Source: Sulfidibacter corallicola
GTDB lineage: Bacteria > Acidobacteriota > Holophagae > Acanthopleuribacterales > Acanthopleuribacteraceae
DNA: 64,000 bases
Reading direction: 5' to 3'
Assembly (NCBI RefSeq): GCF_017498545.1
Contig: NZ_CP071793.1
Span: 744,001 to 808,000 of the forward strand
Program-made: the position numbers and the translations under genes
Shown here: in pieces, positions 1-10,788 of the stretch
Layout of the letters: each line of letters begins with the position of its first letter
Numbering within the stretch: the stretch's first letter is position 1
The notes under the pieces: generated by a model
Database searches by the model: none
The model's input: the letters and a program-made list of their open reading frames with translations, nothing else
What the model was told of the DNA's origin: nothing

Positions 1-231
1 CGAGGTGGCCAAAAACAACACCTCGTCGGGAATCTGCACCGGTTTCGGCTTGCCGGTGTCCAGGCGCCAGAGTTGCGAAGGGCCGCCGTCCTCTTGGCGC
101 ACCAGCCAGCGCGGCTGTTCCGGCGCCAGCAGGGCCAGCGGCGTCGCCGATCCCGGAAGATCGATAGGGGCGGGTGCCGCTCCCGCATTTTGGGTCGTAA
201 ACATCAGACAACCCAGCAGGATGCCGAGCAC
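1..231 (-). CDS. Secreted hypothetical protein, N-terminal part
   Basis: The reading frame starts with GTG at 231 and runs off the left edge, giving 77 residues. An AAAAGGAAG ribosome binding site lies just upstream, inside the end of the preceding gene, and the start is only 2 nt beyond that gene's stop, so the two are probably translated together. The N terminus (VLGILLGCLMFTTQNAGA) looks like a signal peptide. It is followed by a Pro/Ala-rich stretch and a segment with WLVRQEDGG and LWRLDTGKP, which would suit a beta-propeller or similar exported domain. I do not recognise the family from this fragment. Confidence 0.6.
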   Translation of the reverse strand, partial: MLGILLGCLMFTTQNAGAAPAPIDLPGSATPLALLAPEQPRWLVRQEDGGPSQLWRLDTGKPKPVQIPDEVLFLATS

Positions 232-233
232 GG

Positions 234-1448
234 TCAGGCTTCCTTTTTCAACCGTTGCGACTTTTTCTTTTTGCGCGGGCGGACGCAGATTCCGAAAACC
301 TTGCGGCGTTTGGGGCCCAGCGCGATGCGGGTCATTTCCTTATAAGACTCGAAGATATAGTCCTCGAACTTGCCGATCTTGACGTAGATGCCGGGATAGA
401 TGCGGCTGGCCACCAGTTCGGCCTGCATAGCGTAGAATCGGGGGTCTTCGAGGTGTTTGCGAATGGCCTTGCCCTTGGTTTTCGTCAACTTTGCATTGAC
501 CGCCACGGCCGTCTTCCACATCGTTTTTTTGGTACGCAGCCAGGCTTCGCGCAGGGTGGGGGAGGCCATTTCGATAACGGTGTGAATTTGGTCGCGATCG
601 CCGAGAATGCCGATGCTCAGATGTTCACCCACGCGAATCAGACCACCGACCAGACGGCTGTCCTCGCTCTTGGCGACCATTTGCTGCACCACCGAAACCG
701 ATGAGTCGATGCAGTGGTGTTCCAGGATCAGGTTCTTGCCGGCGAGCACTACCGAGCGTTCGATGCTGCCCAGATGCACGTGGTCGCGGCCGAAGACGCC
801 ACCTTCGCGACAATCGGCCACGGTGCCGGTCACCGTCAGCGGGCCGCGTACGCGTACCGTCGAATTGCGAACGCTGCCTTGAACGACCAGTTCGCCACCC
901 ACATCGAGGCGCGAAACACCGTCCAAATCACCGATCACGACGAGGTTGCCTTCGTGGCGGTAGCTGTTGCGGTACATGATGTCGGTGGCGACCATGCGGG
1001 CGTAGTGCTTGGGCGCGGGTTGCTCCTGCCACGGGAAATTGGGAACGAAGTCTTCCAGCGTATCGTCGGCGATATCGTCCCAGGCATCGAGTTCCTGGGT
1101 GTTCAGGCGGGGCAGGTCGCGTGCGGAGATAGGCAGTTGCAGAACCCCGTAGCCGTCGATGGCGCGCGCTTCCGCGTACGTGCTGTCGTTGGGTTCGTCG
1201 CAACACAGCCAAATCGGGAAATCCTGGACCATTTCGCGCAGGGCCAGCACCAATACGGGCACCGGCATGTCGACCAGGCCACTTTCGATGATCACCGTGC
1301 CCGGTTTGAAGGTCTCGAACTTCGGCACGCCTTCCATGCCGGAATGAATACACGCGGCGCGGAACCCGGCGCGCTCCAGGACCCCCTTGATTTGGGCGGC
1401 CTTTTTGGGTTCTCGGTGAATGACCAGATAGCGGTTGGGGTCCAGCAT
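234..1448 (-). CDS. FapA-like polymer-forming (DUF342) protein with receiver-like N terminus
   Basis: 404 residues. The ATG at 1448 is chosen because GGAAAGA sits about 8 nt upstream; the open frame extends further but without a binding site. Residues about 5-115 (MLDPNRYLVIHRE..., then VIIESGLVDMPVPVLVL and ICCDE-like strands) have the alternating strand/helix pattern of a response-regulator receiver but lack a clear phospho-acceptor motif. Residues about 150-300 carry the repetitive short hydrophobic strands of the FapA/DUF342 right-handed beta-helix (DLDGVSRLDVGGELVVQG, VRVRGPLTVTGTV, SRLVGGLIRVGEHL). The C terminus is strongly basic (RPRKKKKSQRLKKEA). FapA proteins are linked to flagellar assembly or surface localisation, but no flagellar gene is nearby, so the role is unknown. 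Confidence 0.75.
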   Translation of the reverse strand: MLDPNRYLVIHREPKKAAQIKGVLERAGFRAACIHSGMEGVPKFETFKPGTVIIESGLVDMPVPVLVLALREMVQDFPIWLCCDEPNDSTYAEARAIDGYGVLQLPISARDLPRLNTQELDAWDDIADDTLEDFVPNFPWQEQPAPKHYARMVATDIMYRNSYRHEGNLVVIGDLDGVSRLDVGGELVVQGSVRNSTVRVRGPLTVTGTVADCREGGVFGRDHVHLGSIERSVVLAGKNLILEHHCIDSSVSVVQQMVAKSEDSRLVGGLIRVGEHLSIGILGDRDQIHTVIEMASPTLREAWLRTKKTMWKTAVAVNAKLTKTKGKAIRKHLEDPRFYAMQAELVASRIYPGIYVKIGKFEDYIFESYKEMTRIALGPKRRKVFGICVRPRKKKKSQRLKKEA

Positions 1449-2759
1449 GATGCAAATCTTTCCATGTGTCTTGTAATTCAGCGAAAACCTATACGGCGGT
1501 GACCCGGTGTGCGGAACCCGTGTCCCGGACACATGTGCACACGCCAGCCTCAATGCTTGGAAATCCAGAATGTTCCATACGGTTGCGGCCGTGAATCAAG
1601 CAGCGGACTGGAAGGGTCCAATATCGAAAAAGCAGATCCATTTTAGCGGAGGATACCCTAAAAACCAACCGCAAGAATCTCGTAGGTGCCCACCAAGAAT
1701 CGGAATCATTGCGGCGACCGGCGCGGCCTGGCTGGAGGGGCACGGCAACGGATTTTCGATGTCGCACCTGATTAACATAACTATTTTAAGGTGTTTGTAT
1801 GGTTTTTGAGGCCTGGTGGCCGAGATTGAAGCCCATGGGATGCCCTTCGGTTCAGAGAACATCTACCTAGTGAACCGCTGTCGTTGGACGGGCACCTGGC
1901 GGGAGAGTTCGTCCCGATTCTCACCGCGGCGCCCCTTGGCTGCCAAAAGGATTGAGGCGCGCGGTGCGACGGAGGGAACCGTGTCTTCTCGAAAAGTCTC
2001 GCTCCTTCGTAGTCGCCTGGTGTAAACCTTGTGGGTGTGATGAAAATCACATGTTGGTTTAAGTGAGGGAAATTACAAAAAACGATCTGAATCAGTACGG
2101 GAGAGGCGGCGCGAAAGGGGGCTGAAGATAAAAGCGTCACGAAAATTCGATGATGTTCTTCAAAAAATGAAATAACCCACTGCCCAGGCTTTCAATAACT
2201 TCCGAGAAATTCCCAGCATTCGTTCGGGTTTTTTGTGGAGCTGGAACTCAAGCGTTGCCGGTCCGGCGCCGATAGGGATGGAACAGCAGAGGCTATATAC
2301 GGGATGAGCTCCACGATCGGGCCCCGAAGAATAGACCGCGGATTCCAGGCGTTATGTGACGCACCGGATTGGTTACTTCCACAGTCTTCGTCCGATTCAC
2401 GTTGATCATTGCCGTTCCACAGGAACTCCGATGTGCCGGTTCATATGCTCACCACCGGGTCGCATCACGAATCCGTTCCAAAACCCTGTCTTTTCCCATC
2501 CCATTGGAGAGCTGCAGGTGTGCTCAACCTTGTTTCTCGAGTCGGTTTTCTGAATGGAAGTGCTTCCACGTTGTCGATTGGAGTGGTTCTGCAACGTTCG
2601 GAAGACGAATCCATTTCAACGATGAGGCTTTTTTGGAGTAAGATTGAATCAATCGCCCATCGTCCAGATCGTTTTTTCAGTTTTTTGCATGATTTTGTTT
2701 GATGCATGTAAGGGGAAAGTCGAAAAACTTTACCATCGCCATGTCCTCAAGGAGTTGCC
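1449..2759. other. Intergenic region without convincing genes
   Basis: Short open frames exist on both strands, but none has a ribosome binding site together with a protein-like composition. The stretch from about 2030 to 2200 is AT-rich. Positions 1834-1863 hold a short sequence (CATGGGATGCC ... GGTTCAGAGAACATC) that recurs at 45949-45978, so this gap contains part of a dispersed repeat. Confidence 0.5.
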
Positions 2760-2984
2760 ATGATCGACCAAATCTTAGGATCTTCACCCGTACTCAACAC
2801 CAACGCCGTGAGCCCAGTGGGTCAGGCCCTCGGTGCGAGTCAGAACGCGGAGGCCAACTCCGGCAGCCGTTTCGACACCGAAGATTCCGTGACCATCTCC
2901 TCCGCAGCCATCGAAGCGGCCGGTCAAAACGAAGGAACGCTGGAGACGGAGCGTAGGCCAAAAGAGGAACCAGTGGACCTTTGA
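2760..2984 (+). CDS. Small hypothetical protein
   Basis: 74 residues starting at an ATG with a good binding site (AAGGAGTTGCC just upstream). The protein is low in hydrophobics and rich in Ala, Ser, Asn, Glu and Gln, with no signal peptide, membrane span or recognised motif. It is probably disordered. A strong intrinsic terminator follows at 3044-3070, consistent with a short monocistronic gene. No family is recognised. Confidence 0.5.
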   Translation: MIDQILGSSPVLNTNAVSPVGQALGASQNAEANSGSRFDTEDSVTISSAAIEAAGQNEGTLETERRPKEEPVDL

Positions 2985-3043
2985 GTAGCCTTTTGCAAAG
3001 AATTCGGTTCTACGACCCAAAGTAAAAATTATCTGAACAGAAA

Positions 3044-3070
3044 AGGGATGCCAGCAAGGCATCCTTTTTT
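3044..3070 (+). terminator. Intrinsic terminator after the small ORF
   Basis: GGATGCC and GGCATCC form a 7-bp stem around loop AGCAA, extended by flanking A/T pairs, and are followed directly by six T. Confidence 0.8.
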
Positions 3071-3137
3071 GTTGATGCAATAAATTTCTTTGACTCAAAG
3101 CCTGAGAGAACGGGATAGGAAAAAACAACTAAAAGAG

Positions 3138-3165
3138 TTGACAAATAGGGGCGCTCCAGTAATCT
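3138..3165 (+). promoter_or_regulatory. Sigma-70-type promoter for the sensor kinase
   Basis: TTGACA at 3138, a 16-bp spacer, then TAATCT at 3160. It lies about 100 bp before the ATG of the large sensor kinase, downstream of the terminator for the preceding gene. No good ribosome binding site is seen before that ATG. Confidence 0.5.
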
Positions 3166-3262
3166 TGAAGGAGTTCTTGGTGAAATAGTCTATAACTAGC
3201 CAGTTAGGTTGAGATGAGCAATAAAAAAAGGTGACACTCGATCGGAATTACTTGTTGCTGAA

Positions 3263-6200
3263 ATGTATTGGAATTTAAGAAAAAACAAAAAAATATTATA
3301 TTTTATCTTTGTGCTCGGATTTGCAATGTATTCGAGTGTGGCAGGCTATGCCCAAAAACACCCTGTTCTCTTTGAAACTTTGCGTGGAGAAGATGGCTTT
3401 TCCCCCACCAGCATTTTTGCTCTCTATCAAGACCAGAATGGATTCCTTTGGATTGGAACAGCTGATGGCCTCTATTGTTATGACGGGTATGAATTCAAAG
3501 TATTTCGAAAAGATCTCTTGGATCCTTCCTCTCTTTCAGACAACTTCATAACTTCCATCACGGGAGATTCTCTTGGAGGAATCTGGGTCGGTACATTAAA
3601 GCATGGACTAAACCGCTTATCTCCTCGAAATGGAACATTCGACCATTATTTGAATAATGGTCCATCAGAAGCACAAGAGATAAGATCTCTTTACCAAGAT
3701 TCCAAAGGAAGGATTTGGGTGGGCACAAAAGAAGGATTGTTTCTTCTTGCGTCTATGGGTGCTAAATTTATTCAGTTTAAGTATCAAGAACAGCAGAGTG
3801 ATAGCTTGAGCAATAATCAGGTGAGAGCTATTTTTGAGGATGGGAAAGGGCGGCTTTGGTTTGGGACTAATGATGGGGTTAATCTTCTTGTTGATGAGGA
3901 GAAAGGCAGTTTTCAAAGATTTGATACTAAGATAGATGGCCGTAATGGGTTGACTAATAATAGCGTAATATGCATTTTTGAAGATAAGAAAGGAAATCTT
4001 TGGGTAGGAACTCAGGAAGGGTTAAATATATGGAATCCTGCCACTCAAAAGTTTACTCCCGCTTCATCGATCTTCCCACACTTACCAGATGCTGATAAAC
4101 TGGAAGTTCGTTCTATTTTAGAAGATGATCAGGGAGATCTTTGGTTAGGTGCAGCAAATGGGTTAATTCGTTGGGTAGAAGAGGATCACTCTTTTCAGCA
4201 CTATCAATCTGATCCTTTCGACCAAAATAGCCTGACCCAGGGGAGGATTACTTGTTTACTTTTAGACCACTCCAATGTTCTATGGATAGGGACCTTTGGA
4301 GGAGGATTAAGTAAAGTCAGTAGAAGTAAACAACAATTCAATTTGTCAAGGCATCATCCCGCAAACCCCACGAGCTTAGAACATAACTCTGTCAGAATGA
4401 TTTATGAAGATCGAAGAGGAATGATCTGGATTGGCATCGAATCTGGTGTCAATTTAATGGATAGGAAAACTGGAAGAATTTATAGAAAACCATTGTCTCT
4501 TTCAGGGAAAATTACATTTAATCATACTGTTGAAGCGATTCTGAATGATTCTCAAGATGATTTTTGGTTTGGAACAAATACATCAGGGCTTTTTCATTAT
4601 CGACCCAGTAACGGCGAACTACAGCGGCGCTCATTGATAGAAGATTCCGATGTTCAGCAGCAAATCTATGCTCTCTTGGAAAGTCAAGACAATAAAATAT
4701 GGATTGGTAGTAATTTGGGATTGTTTTCTTATGTTCAAGAAGGGAGTGGTTTCTCTTTTGAGCGCCTATTGGATGAAACTCTTGATTCTCCTGTTGTTTA
4801 TGTTATTTACGAAGATTTCGAGGGGTCATTGTGGGTTGGTACTCGAAATCATGGTGTTTTTTATCAAGTTAAAGAGAATGACAAAAAATTTTTAAATATC
4901 AGATCGGATCAGGAGAAAAATCTTCGTCTAAGTCACAATATGGCTTCCTGTTTTGCGCAATTAGTTCCTGAAACTATGTGGGTAGGGACATACGGCGGTG
5001 GTCTTAACGAACTGACGTTAGATGTGATTTCAGGTGATATCATCGGTAGTAGGTTTATTAGCGAGCGTGATGGTTTGCCTAGTAATGCCGTTTGTGGATT
5101 AGGGTCGGATGGAAATGCCGATCTTTGGTTGAGTACGAATAATGGCATTGTAAGGTATAATATAAATACGGGGGATATACGCAGCTACGATATACGAGAC
5201 GGTTTACAAAACAACGAATTCAATCAGGGATCGTTTCATCAGACTCGAGATGGTACTCTGTTTTTTGGAGGAGAGCAGGGGTTGAATTATTTTAACCCCG
5301 ACGCTATTGGTTCGAGTGATTATATGCCGCCTGTTGTTTTGACGGATTTTCAAAAGTTTAATAAATCTGTTTATCCAAAAACGCAGCTCTTGACTGGCGT
5401 GCGTCATGTGGAGTTGGCGCATAAAGATTCGGTTATTTCGTTTCAGTTTGCTGCCTTGGATTTTAACGAGCCTGAAAAAAATCAATACAATTACCTCCTC
5501 GAAGATTCTCACCAAAGCTGGATCCCGATGAAGAACAATCGGCTGGTCACTCTGACCAACCTCGATCCGGGTAGTTACAAACTTCGCGTGCGCGCCACCA
5601 ACAGCGACGGCATCTGGTCCGATAAAGAATTCAGCATGAGCCTGCGCGTCAAGCCGCCGATCTACCGCACCTGGTGGGCCTACACCTTTTACATGCTCTC
5701 CCTGCTCATGCTCGGCACCACCTGGCAGCGCCGTCGCGAGCAAATCTTCCAGCGCGAAATCGATCTGCGTGAACAGCAACTGCTCGACGAGAAGCTGGTC
5801 GCCGATCGCCTCAAACGCGTCGACAAGCTGAAGGACCAGATCCTGGCCAATACATCCCACGAGTTGCGTACCCCGCTCAACGGCATGATCGGGTTGGCCA
5901 AGTCGATGCTCGACGGCGTCACCGGGCCCATGGCCGAAGACCAGCGCGACAACCTGGTCATGATCGTGTCCAGCGGCGTGCGTCTCAACAACCTGGTCAA
6001 CGACATCCTCGATTTTTCCAAGATGGTCAACAAGGACCTGGAACTCAAGCTGGAATCCCAGGACATTCACGCCATCGTCAGCATGGTGCTCAACCTCTCG
6101 CGGCACATGATGGGCGAGCGGGAACTGCTGCTGACCAACGCCATTCCCAAGACCTGTCCCTTCGTGCACGCCGACGGCGACCGCCTCCAGCAGATCCTCT

Positions 6201-8437
6201 ACAACCTCGTGGGCAACGCCATCAAGTTCACCGAGGAGGGCGAAGTCGTCGTGCGCGCCCACACCGAGGATCGATGGGTGTGGGTCGAAGTCCAAGACAC
6301 GGGCATCGGCATTCCCGAAAGCAATTACCAACAAATTTTCCAGACCTTCGAGCAGGGCGATGGCTCGACCGCCCGCAAGTACGGCGGCACCGGTCTCGGT
6401 CTGGCGGTGACCAAACAGTTGGTCGAACTACACGGCGGCACCATCAAGGTTTCCTCCAAGGTCGGCAAGGGCTCTTGCTTCGCGTTCTCGCTGCCGATCT
6501 CGACCGAGCCCCTGGCGGAGAAGACCATGCCAGGACTGGAAACGGTCTCCAAGGTCTCCGTGATCCATGCGCTGTTGGACGACGACGATCTGAGCCGTAG
6601 CCGCGATTTCGAGGCCGAAATCACCGGTGACGGTATCTACAAGATCCTGGTCGTGGACGATAACCCCATCAACCAGAAGGTGTTGGTGAACCGCCTCGTG
6701 CTGGAGCGCAAATTCACGATCTTTCGGGCCTCCTCCGGTAAGGAAGCCCTGGAAATCGTGTTCTCCGAAATTCGACCCGACTTGATCCTGCTGGATATCA
6801 TGATGCCCGAGCAGGACGGCTACGAGGTCTGTAAGCACATTCGCGGCAAGTTCTCCGCGGACGAACTGCCGATCCTGCTGGTGACCGCCAAGAACCAGGT
6901 GGGCGACCTGGTGGAAGGTTTCGATGCGGGCGCCAACGACTTCCTGACCAAACCCATTTCACAGGAAGAGCTGATTTCGCGCATCAACGTCCATCTCAAG
7001 ATGTTGGAGCTGCACCGCGACCTGATCGACTCCAACGAGAAGCTGGTGAACGTCAACCGCAACCTGGACCAAATGGTGCGCGATCGAACCGAAGAACTGG
7101 CGCAGCGCAACACCGAGCTCAACACGCTCGACGAAATCGTCAAGCTGATCAACAAGGAAGTCCAGCTCCCGGCCCTGCTGAAAACCATTCTGTCGCAAGG
7201 GCTCTCCCTGTTCCCGCGCGCCGAACGGGCCAGCTTTTGGCTGATCGACGCCAAAACCGAACACTACAAACCGGTGACCTGGGCGGGTAAGGAACCGGAC
7301 AACCTGGGCGAAGTGCAACTGCACATCAACGACCTCAACGACCGCTACGTGCGTGACGCGGTCCACGCCGACGAAGGCGTCTACATTGTGCGCGACGTTC
7401 AGCTCGCCAAGCTCCCGCCGCGCACGCGCTTCCTCCCACCCGCCAAGACCAGCATGTCGCTGCCGATGCTGGTGGGTGGCAAGCTGGAAGGGTTCCTGAT
7501 CTTCGAGAACGATGCGGACCCGCTCGCCTTCGACGACGTGGACGCCCGCAAACTGCACCGACTGCGGGGTCACGTGGTCTCGGCCCTGAACAAGGCCCGC
7601 ATGCTGGAGGAGCTGACCGAAAAGAACCGCGAGATCCTCAAGGCCCAGCAGCAACTGGTGGTTCAGGCCAAGCTGGCGTCGTTGGGTGCGCTGACCGCGG
7701 GCATCGCCCATGAGATTCGCAATCCGTTGAACTTCATCAACAACTTTTCGGAGATTTCCATCAGCCTGGCCGACGAACTCAAGGAGTACCTGGCAACGAA
7801 AGGCGTTTCCATGGATGCGCGCACCAACGAGGACGTGCAAGGCGTCCTGCAGGACCTGGAAGAAAACGCGTCGCGTATCAGCCATCACGGCCGCCGGGCC
7901 GAGGACATCGTGCAGCGCATGCTGGACCACTCGCGCACCGGATTGGGCGAGAAGCAGTGCAAAGACCTGAACACCCTGGTGGAGGAATCGGTCAGCTTCG
8001 GTTTCCACGGCGTGATCACCCGCTACCCGAATCTGGACATCTACCTCGAGCGCGATTACAACAAGGATGTCGGTGAAGTGGAGATGATCACCAACGACAT
8101 CAGCCGCGTGATCATCAACATGGTGGAAAACGCCTGCTACGCGCTGCGCGAGAAAAAGCAGCAGCTCGGCTCGGGCTTCGAACCGGTGCTGAGCGTGCGC
8201 ACCCGCCGCACCGGCGACTGGGTGGAAATCGTGATTCGCGACAACGGCTCGGGTATCCCCAAAACCCATCTGGACCAGATCTTCATGCCGTTCTTCACCA
8301 CCAAGCCCACCGGCGAGGGCACCGGCCTGGGGCTCTCGATCAGCTACGAGATCATTACCCAGGGCCACAACGGGCACCTGCTGGTGGACACCGCCGAAGG
8401 CGAGTTCACGGAGTTCACGGTACGCCTGCCGGTGTAG
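3263..8437 (+). CDS. Hybrid sensor histidine kinase with Reg_prop sensor and two kinase modules
   Basis: 1724 residues. Order of domains: signal peptide (1-30); many two-component-regulator propeller repeats with the LWIGTxxGL signature (about 45-650); Y_Y_Y domain (about 735-795); one membrane span (803-822); a first HisKA with phospho-acceptor His866 in SHELRTP; HATPase (about 970-1085); receiver with phospho-acceptor Asp1178 in LLDIMMP; GAF-like segment (about 1285-1455); a second HisKA with His1483 in IAHEIRNP; and a second HATPase ending the protein (GTGLGLSIS). The sensor is periplasmic and the kinases cytoplasmic. There is no DNA-binding domain, so the output must pass to another protein. 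Base use changes sharply inside the gene: up to about 5500 codons such as TTA, AGA, AAT and ATT are frequent, and afterwards CTG, ATC, AAC and CGC dominate, as in the neighbours. The change falls inside the Y_Y_Y domain. Confidence 0.93.
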   Translation: MYWNLRKNKKILYFIFVLGFAMYSSVAGYAQKHPVLFETLRGEDGFSPTSIFALYQDQNGFLWIGTADGLYCYDGYEFKVFRKDLLDPSSLSDNFITSITGDSLGGIWVGTLKHGLNRLSPRNGTFDHYLNNGPSEAQEIRSLYQDSKGRIWVGTKEGLFLLASMGAKFIQFKYQEQQSDSLSNNQVRAIFEDGKGRLWFGTNDGVNLLVDEEKGSFQRFDTKIDGRNGLTNNSVICIFEDKKGNLWVGTQEGLNIWNPATQKFTPASSIFPHLPDADKLEVRSILEDDQGDLWLGAANGLIRWVEEDHSFQHYQSDPFDQNSLTQGRITCLLLDHSNVLWIGTFGGGLSKVSRSKQQFNLSRHHPANPTSLEHNSVRMIYEDRRGMIWIGIESGVNLMDRKTGRIYRKPLSLSGKITFNHTVEAILNDSQDDFWFGTNTSGLFHYRPSNGELQRRSLIEDSDVQQQIYALLESQDNKIWIGSNLGLFSYVQEGSGFSFERLLDETLDSPVVYVIYEDFEGSLWVGTRNHGVFYQVKENDKKFLNIRSDQEKNLRLSHNMASCFAQLVPETMWVGTYGGGLNELTLDVISGDIIGSRFISERDGLPSNAVCGLGSDGNADLWLSTNNGIVRYNINTGDIRSYDIRDGLQNNEFNQGSFHQTRDGTLFFGGEQGLNYFNPDAIGSSDYMPPVVLTDFQKFNKSVYPKTQLLTGVRHVELAHKDSVISFQFAALDFNEPEKNQYNYLLEDSHQSWIPMKNNRLVTLTNLDPGSYKLRVRATNSDGIWSDKEFSMSLRVKPPIYRTWWAYTFYMLSLLMLGTTWQRRREQIFQREIDLREQQLLDEKLVADRLKRVDKLKDQILANTSHELRTPLNGMIGLAKSMLDGVTGPMAEDQRDNLVMIVSSGVRLNNLVNDILDFSKMVNKDLELKLESQDIHAIVSMVLNLSRHMMGERELLLTNAIPKTCPFVHADGDRLQQILYNLVGNAIKFTEEGEVVVRAHTEDRWVWVEVQDTGIGIPESNYQQIFQTFEQGDGSTARKYGGTGLGLAVTKQLVELHGGTIKVSSKVGKGSCFAFSLPISTEPLAEKTMPGLETVSKVSVIHALLDDDDLSRSRDFEAEITGDGIYKILVVDDNPINQKVLVNRLVLERKFTIFRASSGKEALEIVFSEIRPDLILLDIMMPEQDGYEVCKHIRGKFSADELPILLVTAKNQVGDLVEGFDAGANDFLTKPISQEELISRINVHLKMLELHRDLIDSNEKLVNVNRNLDQMVRDRTEELAQRNTELNTLDEIVKLINKEVQLPALLKTILSQGLSLFPRAERASFWLIDAKTEHYKPVTWAGKEPDNLGEVQLHINDLNDRYVRDAVHADEGVYIVRDVQLAKLPPRTRFLPPAKTSMSLPMLVGGKLEGFLIFENDADPLAFDDVDARKLHRLRGHVVSALNKARMLEELTEKNREILKAQQQLVVQAKLASLGALTAGIAHEIRNPLNFINNFSEISISLADELKEYLATKGVSMDARTNEDVQGVLQDLEENASRISHHGRRAEDIVQRMLDHSRTGLGEKQCKDLNTLVEESVSFGFHGVITRYPNLDIYLERDYNKDVGEVEMITNDISRVIINMVENACYALREKKQQLGSGFEPVLSVRTRRTGDWVEIVIRDNGSGIPKTHLDQIFMPFFTTKPTGEGTGLGLSISYEIITQGHNGHLLVDTAEGEFTEFTVRLPV

Positions 8438-8657
8438 GCGACAGGCGGGTTCGATGGTGGGAATGGGATGCACCGTGAAGCGCGCAAAGAACGCCCCTTG
8501 GCCGAATCCGGGTTTTATCGGCTGAAATATATCTGAAATGCAGATGTTGACGTCTGGATGGGTTTGATTTCACGATTTTTTCACGTCGAAACATTGGCAA
8601 ATTTGTCTGTGTTTGCGAACGAATTGCCGGTTGATGGTCGTCATCTGTGCAGCCTGC

Positions 8658-8711
8658 GGGACAAAAGGGTCAGCTCATGGGACATGTCCCATTTGCTGAC
8701 TTCTTTGTCCC
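8658..8711. promoter_or_regulatory. Nested 54-bp dyad, likely operator of the protease gene
   Basis: The element is symmetric about 8684/8685. The core is ATGGGACA/TGTCCCAT (8677-8692). It is flanked by GTCAGC (8669-8674) and GCTGAC (8695-8700), and outermost by GGGACAAA (8658-8665) and TTTGTCCC (8704-8711). The half-site GGGACA therefore occurs twice in each arm. It lies about 80 bp before the protease start, with no T-run following, which favours a protein-binding site over a terminator. Confidence 0.6.
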
Positions 8712-8789
8712 ACAACGCGTTCCGCATCGCCTTAGCTTGGGACTCGTCGCGGTTATCGCGGCATCCAATCGTTATAAGGAGTCTCCAGT

Positions 8790-10763
8790 ATGCGTATGCA
8801 CTTCGTCCTTATCTGTTTATTTTCTCTGTTTCTTCCTATTCTATCCGCTCAGACCGCTCCCGATGGCCCCCAGGGCCGACGCGTGGCGCCCTCGAACGTG
8901 ATCCGCCACGAGTTGGCCCCCCTGGCTCCTCTGACCGCGAAGCAAATCACGACCATGACCAAACGTCCTGCCCGTTCCGTCCTCACCCGTGAATTGGCGG
9001 GCCAGAACGATGTCCTGACTCGGCTCGGTGCGGCCAATCAGGTCAGTGTCGGCGTGCCGCTCAACGCGACGCTTGCCGCGGCGAGACTGGGCAAGGCGCA
9101 ATCCTTCGAACGCGAGTTCTATTGGACCGTGCCGATCGAATCGGCCGACGCGCTCGGGATTCGGGCACGGGTGGACTTGGGCCGCCTGGACCGCGACGAA
9201 CGCGTCTACTTCGTCACGCAAGACCGCAATCGCGCCTACGGACCCTTCACGGTCGAGGACGGCGCTTTTTGGTCGCCCCAAGTTCGGGGAAGCCGGCTTT
9301 ACCTGATCCTGGTCTCGCCGGACCCCAAACCGAGCCTGCTCACCGTAACCGACCTGAACCACACCTACAAGGACGACTACGACGATCCGGCCCTGGACTG
9401 CCACTGGGACGTTTCCTGTGAAAGTCTGGCGATGCAGGAGCTGGGTTCCGCCGTGGGTCACTACTTCTTCATCGAAGACGGCGACGGCTACGTGGCCACC
9501 GGCGCCCTGATCAACAGCAGCGACTGGCTGGAGATTCCTTACTTCCTCACGGCCAATCACGCCATCTACAACCAGGAACTGGCCGACACCATCCACATCT
9601 ACTGGGACTTCCGCTCCACCTTCTGCGACAGCGGCGACATCCCCGACATGGATTTGCTGCCCCAGACCTATGGTCGCGTCGTTCTCGAAGAAACCAGCTC
9701 TAACTTGGATCTGTCCCTGCTGCGCCTTCCGAGCTACGGCACCGAAGACCGGACCTTCCTGGGCTACGACACCACCGTACCTGCCTGGAACAACATGGAC
9801 CTGACCTGCATCCACCACCCCAGCGGCAGCTACCAGCGCATCAGTGCCGGCCACGTCACCCACACCAACCAGAATTCCTGTGGCGGCGAGTACAGCCATC
9901 AGTTCCGCGTGTTCTGGGACCTCGGCCTGACCGAAGGGGGCTCCAGCGGCTCGCCCTTCTTCGACGAAGACGGTTACGTGTTCGGTGCCCTGACGGGTTG
10001 CGGGCCGGAGAATTGCGGTGGCGACAACTACGACTACGTGTCCAGCCTGTACCACTTCTACGACCAGGTCGAGTACCTGATCGGCGCCGAACCCAAGCCC
10101 TCCGTCATCGGTCAGGGAACCCAGGTCTCGCTGCAGGCCGGTGAAACCTACCAATTCACCCGCGAATCGATCGGTGGCTTGGCTTCCCTGGGTGTCAAAA
10201 CCTCGGGCGTCGGCAACGTGGACCTCTATGTCAAGACCTCACCCATCAACTGGCCCGCCCACCAGGGCGCCCACGACGAAGACCAGTTCAAATCCGCGCT
10301 GGGCAACGGCCCGGACAAAACCATCCACATGGAGCGTCCCATCAGCGCACCGTACCACGTCCTGGTCCACGCCAAGGAGGACAGCGAGGTTTCGGTGGTG
10401 TTCTACGGCATCAGCAGTCCTGCCTACTATCCCACCTGGCAGTTCGCGACGCCGCACAACTACGGCCACAACCAGGTCTATGAGAAAACCTATTCCATCG
10501 CCAAAGCCTACAAAATGGGCATCAAATTCGAGGAACTGCGCGTGCACCCCAGCGATACGCTCCAAATCGTGGACGAGCACGGCGAGATCGTTCACGAAGT
10601 GAGCGGGAACCTCGTGACCAACGGCAACGGCTCACCTTTCGGCTGGCTCGACGGGTGGGTGTACGTACCGGGCAATACCTTGACGTTGCGTCTGATCACC
10701 GACGGAGCCGGCAGCGACTTCGGTATCGAGACGTCAACTGGATATTTCCGAAAACGTCCGTAA
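8790..10763 (+). CDS. Exported trypsin-like serine endopeptidase
   Basis: 657 residues with binding site AAGGAGTCTCC upstream of the ATG. The first 20 residues form a signal peptide ending at LSAQT. A propeptide-like region (about 21-215) precedes a chymotrypsin-fold domain with the catalytic triad visible as His257 (FLTANHAIY), Asp307 (SNLDLSLLRL) and Ser386 (GGSSGSPFF). Paired cysteines around CHWDVSC, TFCD and NSCGG suggest disulfides. The arrangement resembles lysyl-endopeptidase-type enzymes. Residues about 430-550 look like a pre-peptidase C-terminal type beta-sandwich (QVSLQAGETYQFT ... VDLYVKTSP). A secreted, probably self-processing protease is inferred. The nested dyad upstream suggests tight transcriptional control. 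Confidence 0.88.
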   Translation: MRMHFVLICLFSLFLPILSAQTAPDGPQGRRVAPSNVIRHELAPLAPLTAKQITTMTKRPARSVLTRELAGQNDVLTRLGAANQVSVGVPLNATLAAARLGKAQSFEREFYWTVPIESADALGIRARVDLGRLDRDERVYFVTQDRNRAYGPFTVEDGAFWSPQVRGSRLYLILVSPDPKPSLLTVTDLNHTYKDDYDDPALDCHWDVSCESLAMQELGSAVGHYFFIEDGDGYVATGALINSSDWLEIPYFLTANHAIYNQELADTIHIYWDFRSTFCDSGDIPDMDLLPQTYGRVVLEETSSNLDLSLLRLPSYGTEDRTFLGYDTTVPAWNNMDLTCIHHPSGSYQRISAGHVTHTNQNSCGGEYSHQFRVFWDLGLTEGGSSGSPFFDEDGYVFGALTGCGPENCGGDNYDYVSSLYHFYDQVEYLIGAEPKPSVIGQGTQVSLQAGETYQFTRESIGGLASLGVKTSGVGNVDLYVKTSPINWPAHQGAHDEDQFKSALGNGPDKTIHMERPISAPYHVLVHAKEDSEVSVVFYGISSPAYYPTWQFATPHNYGHNQVYEKTYSIAKAYKMGIKFEELRVHPSDTLQIVDEHGEIVHEVSGNLVTNGNGSPFGWLDGWVYVPGNTLTLRLITDGAGSDFGIETSTGYFRKRP

Positions 10764-10788
10764 ACTGCATTCTTGGAAGGACATGGAT

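Noticed and set aside
3263..8437. Two genes fused by an assembly error at the composition switch
   Set aside because: The frame is continuous through a single Y_Y_Y domain that spans the switch, so an accidental join would have had to preserve the domain exactly. A recombination in the cell is more likely, though an assembly check would still be worthwhile.
6959..8473. Minus-strand open frame opposite the second kinase module
   Set aside because: Shadow of HisKA and HATPase sequence that is clearly read on the plus strand.
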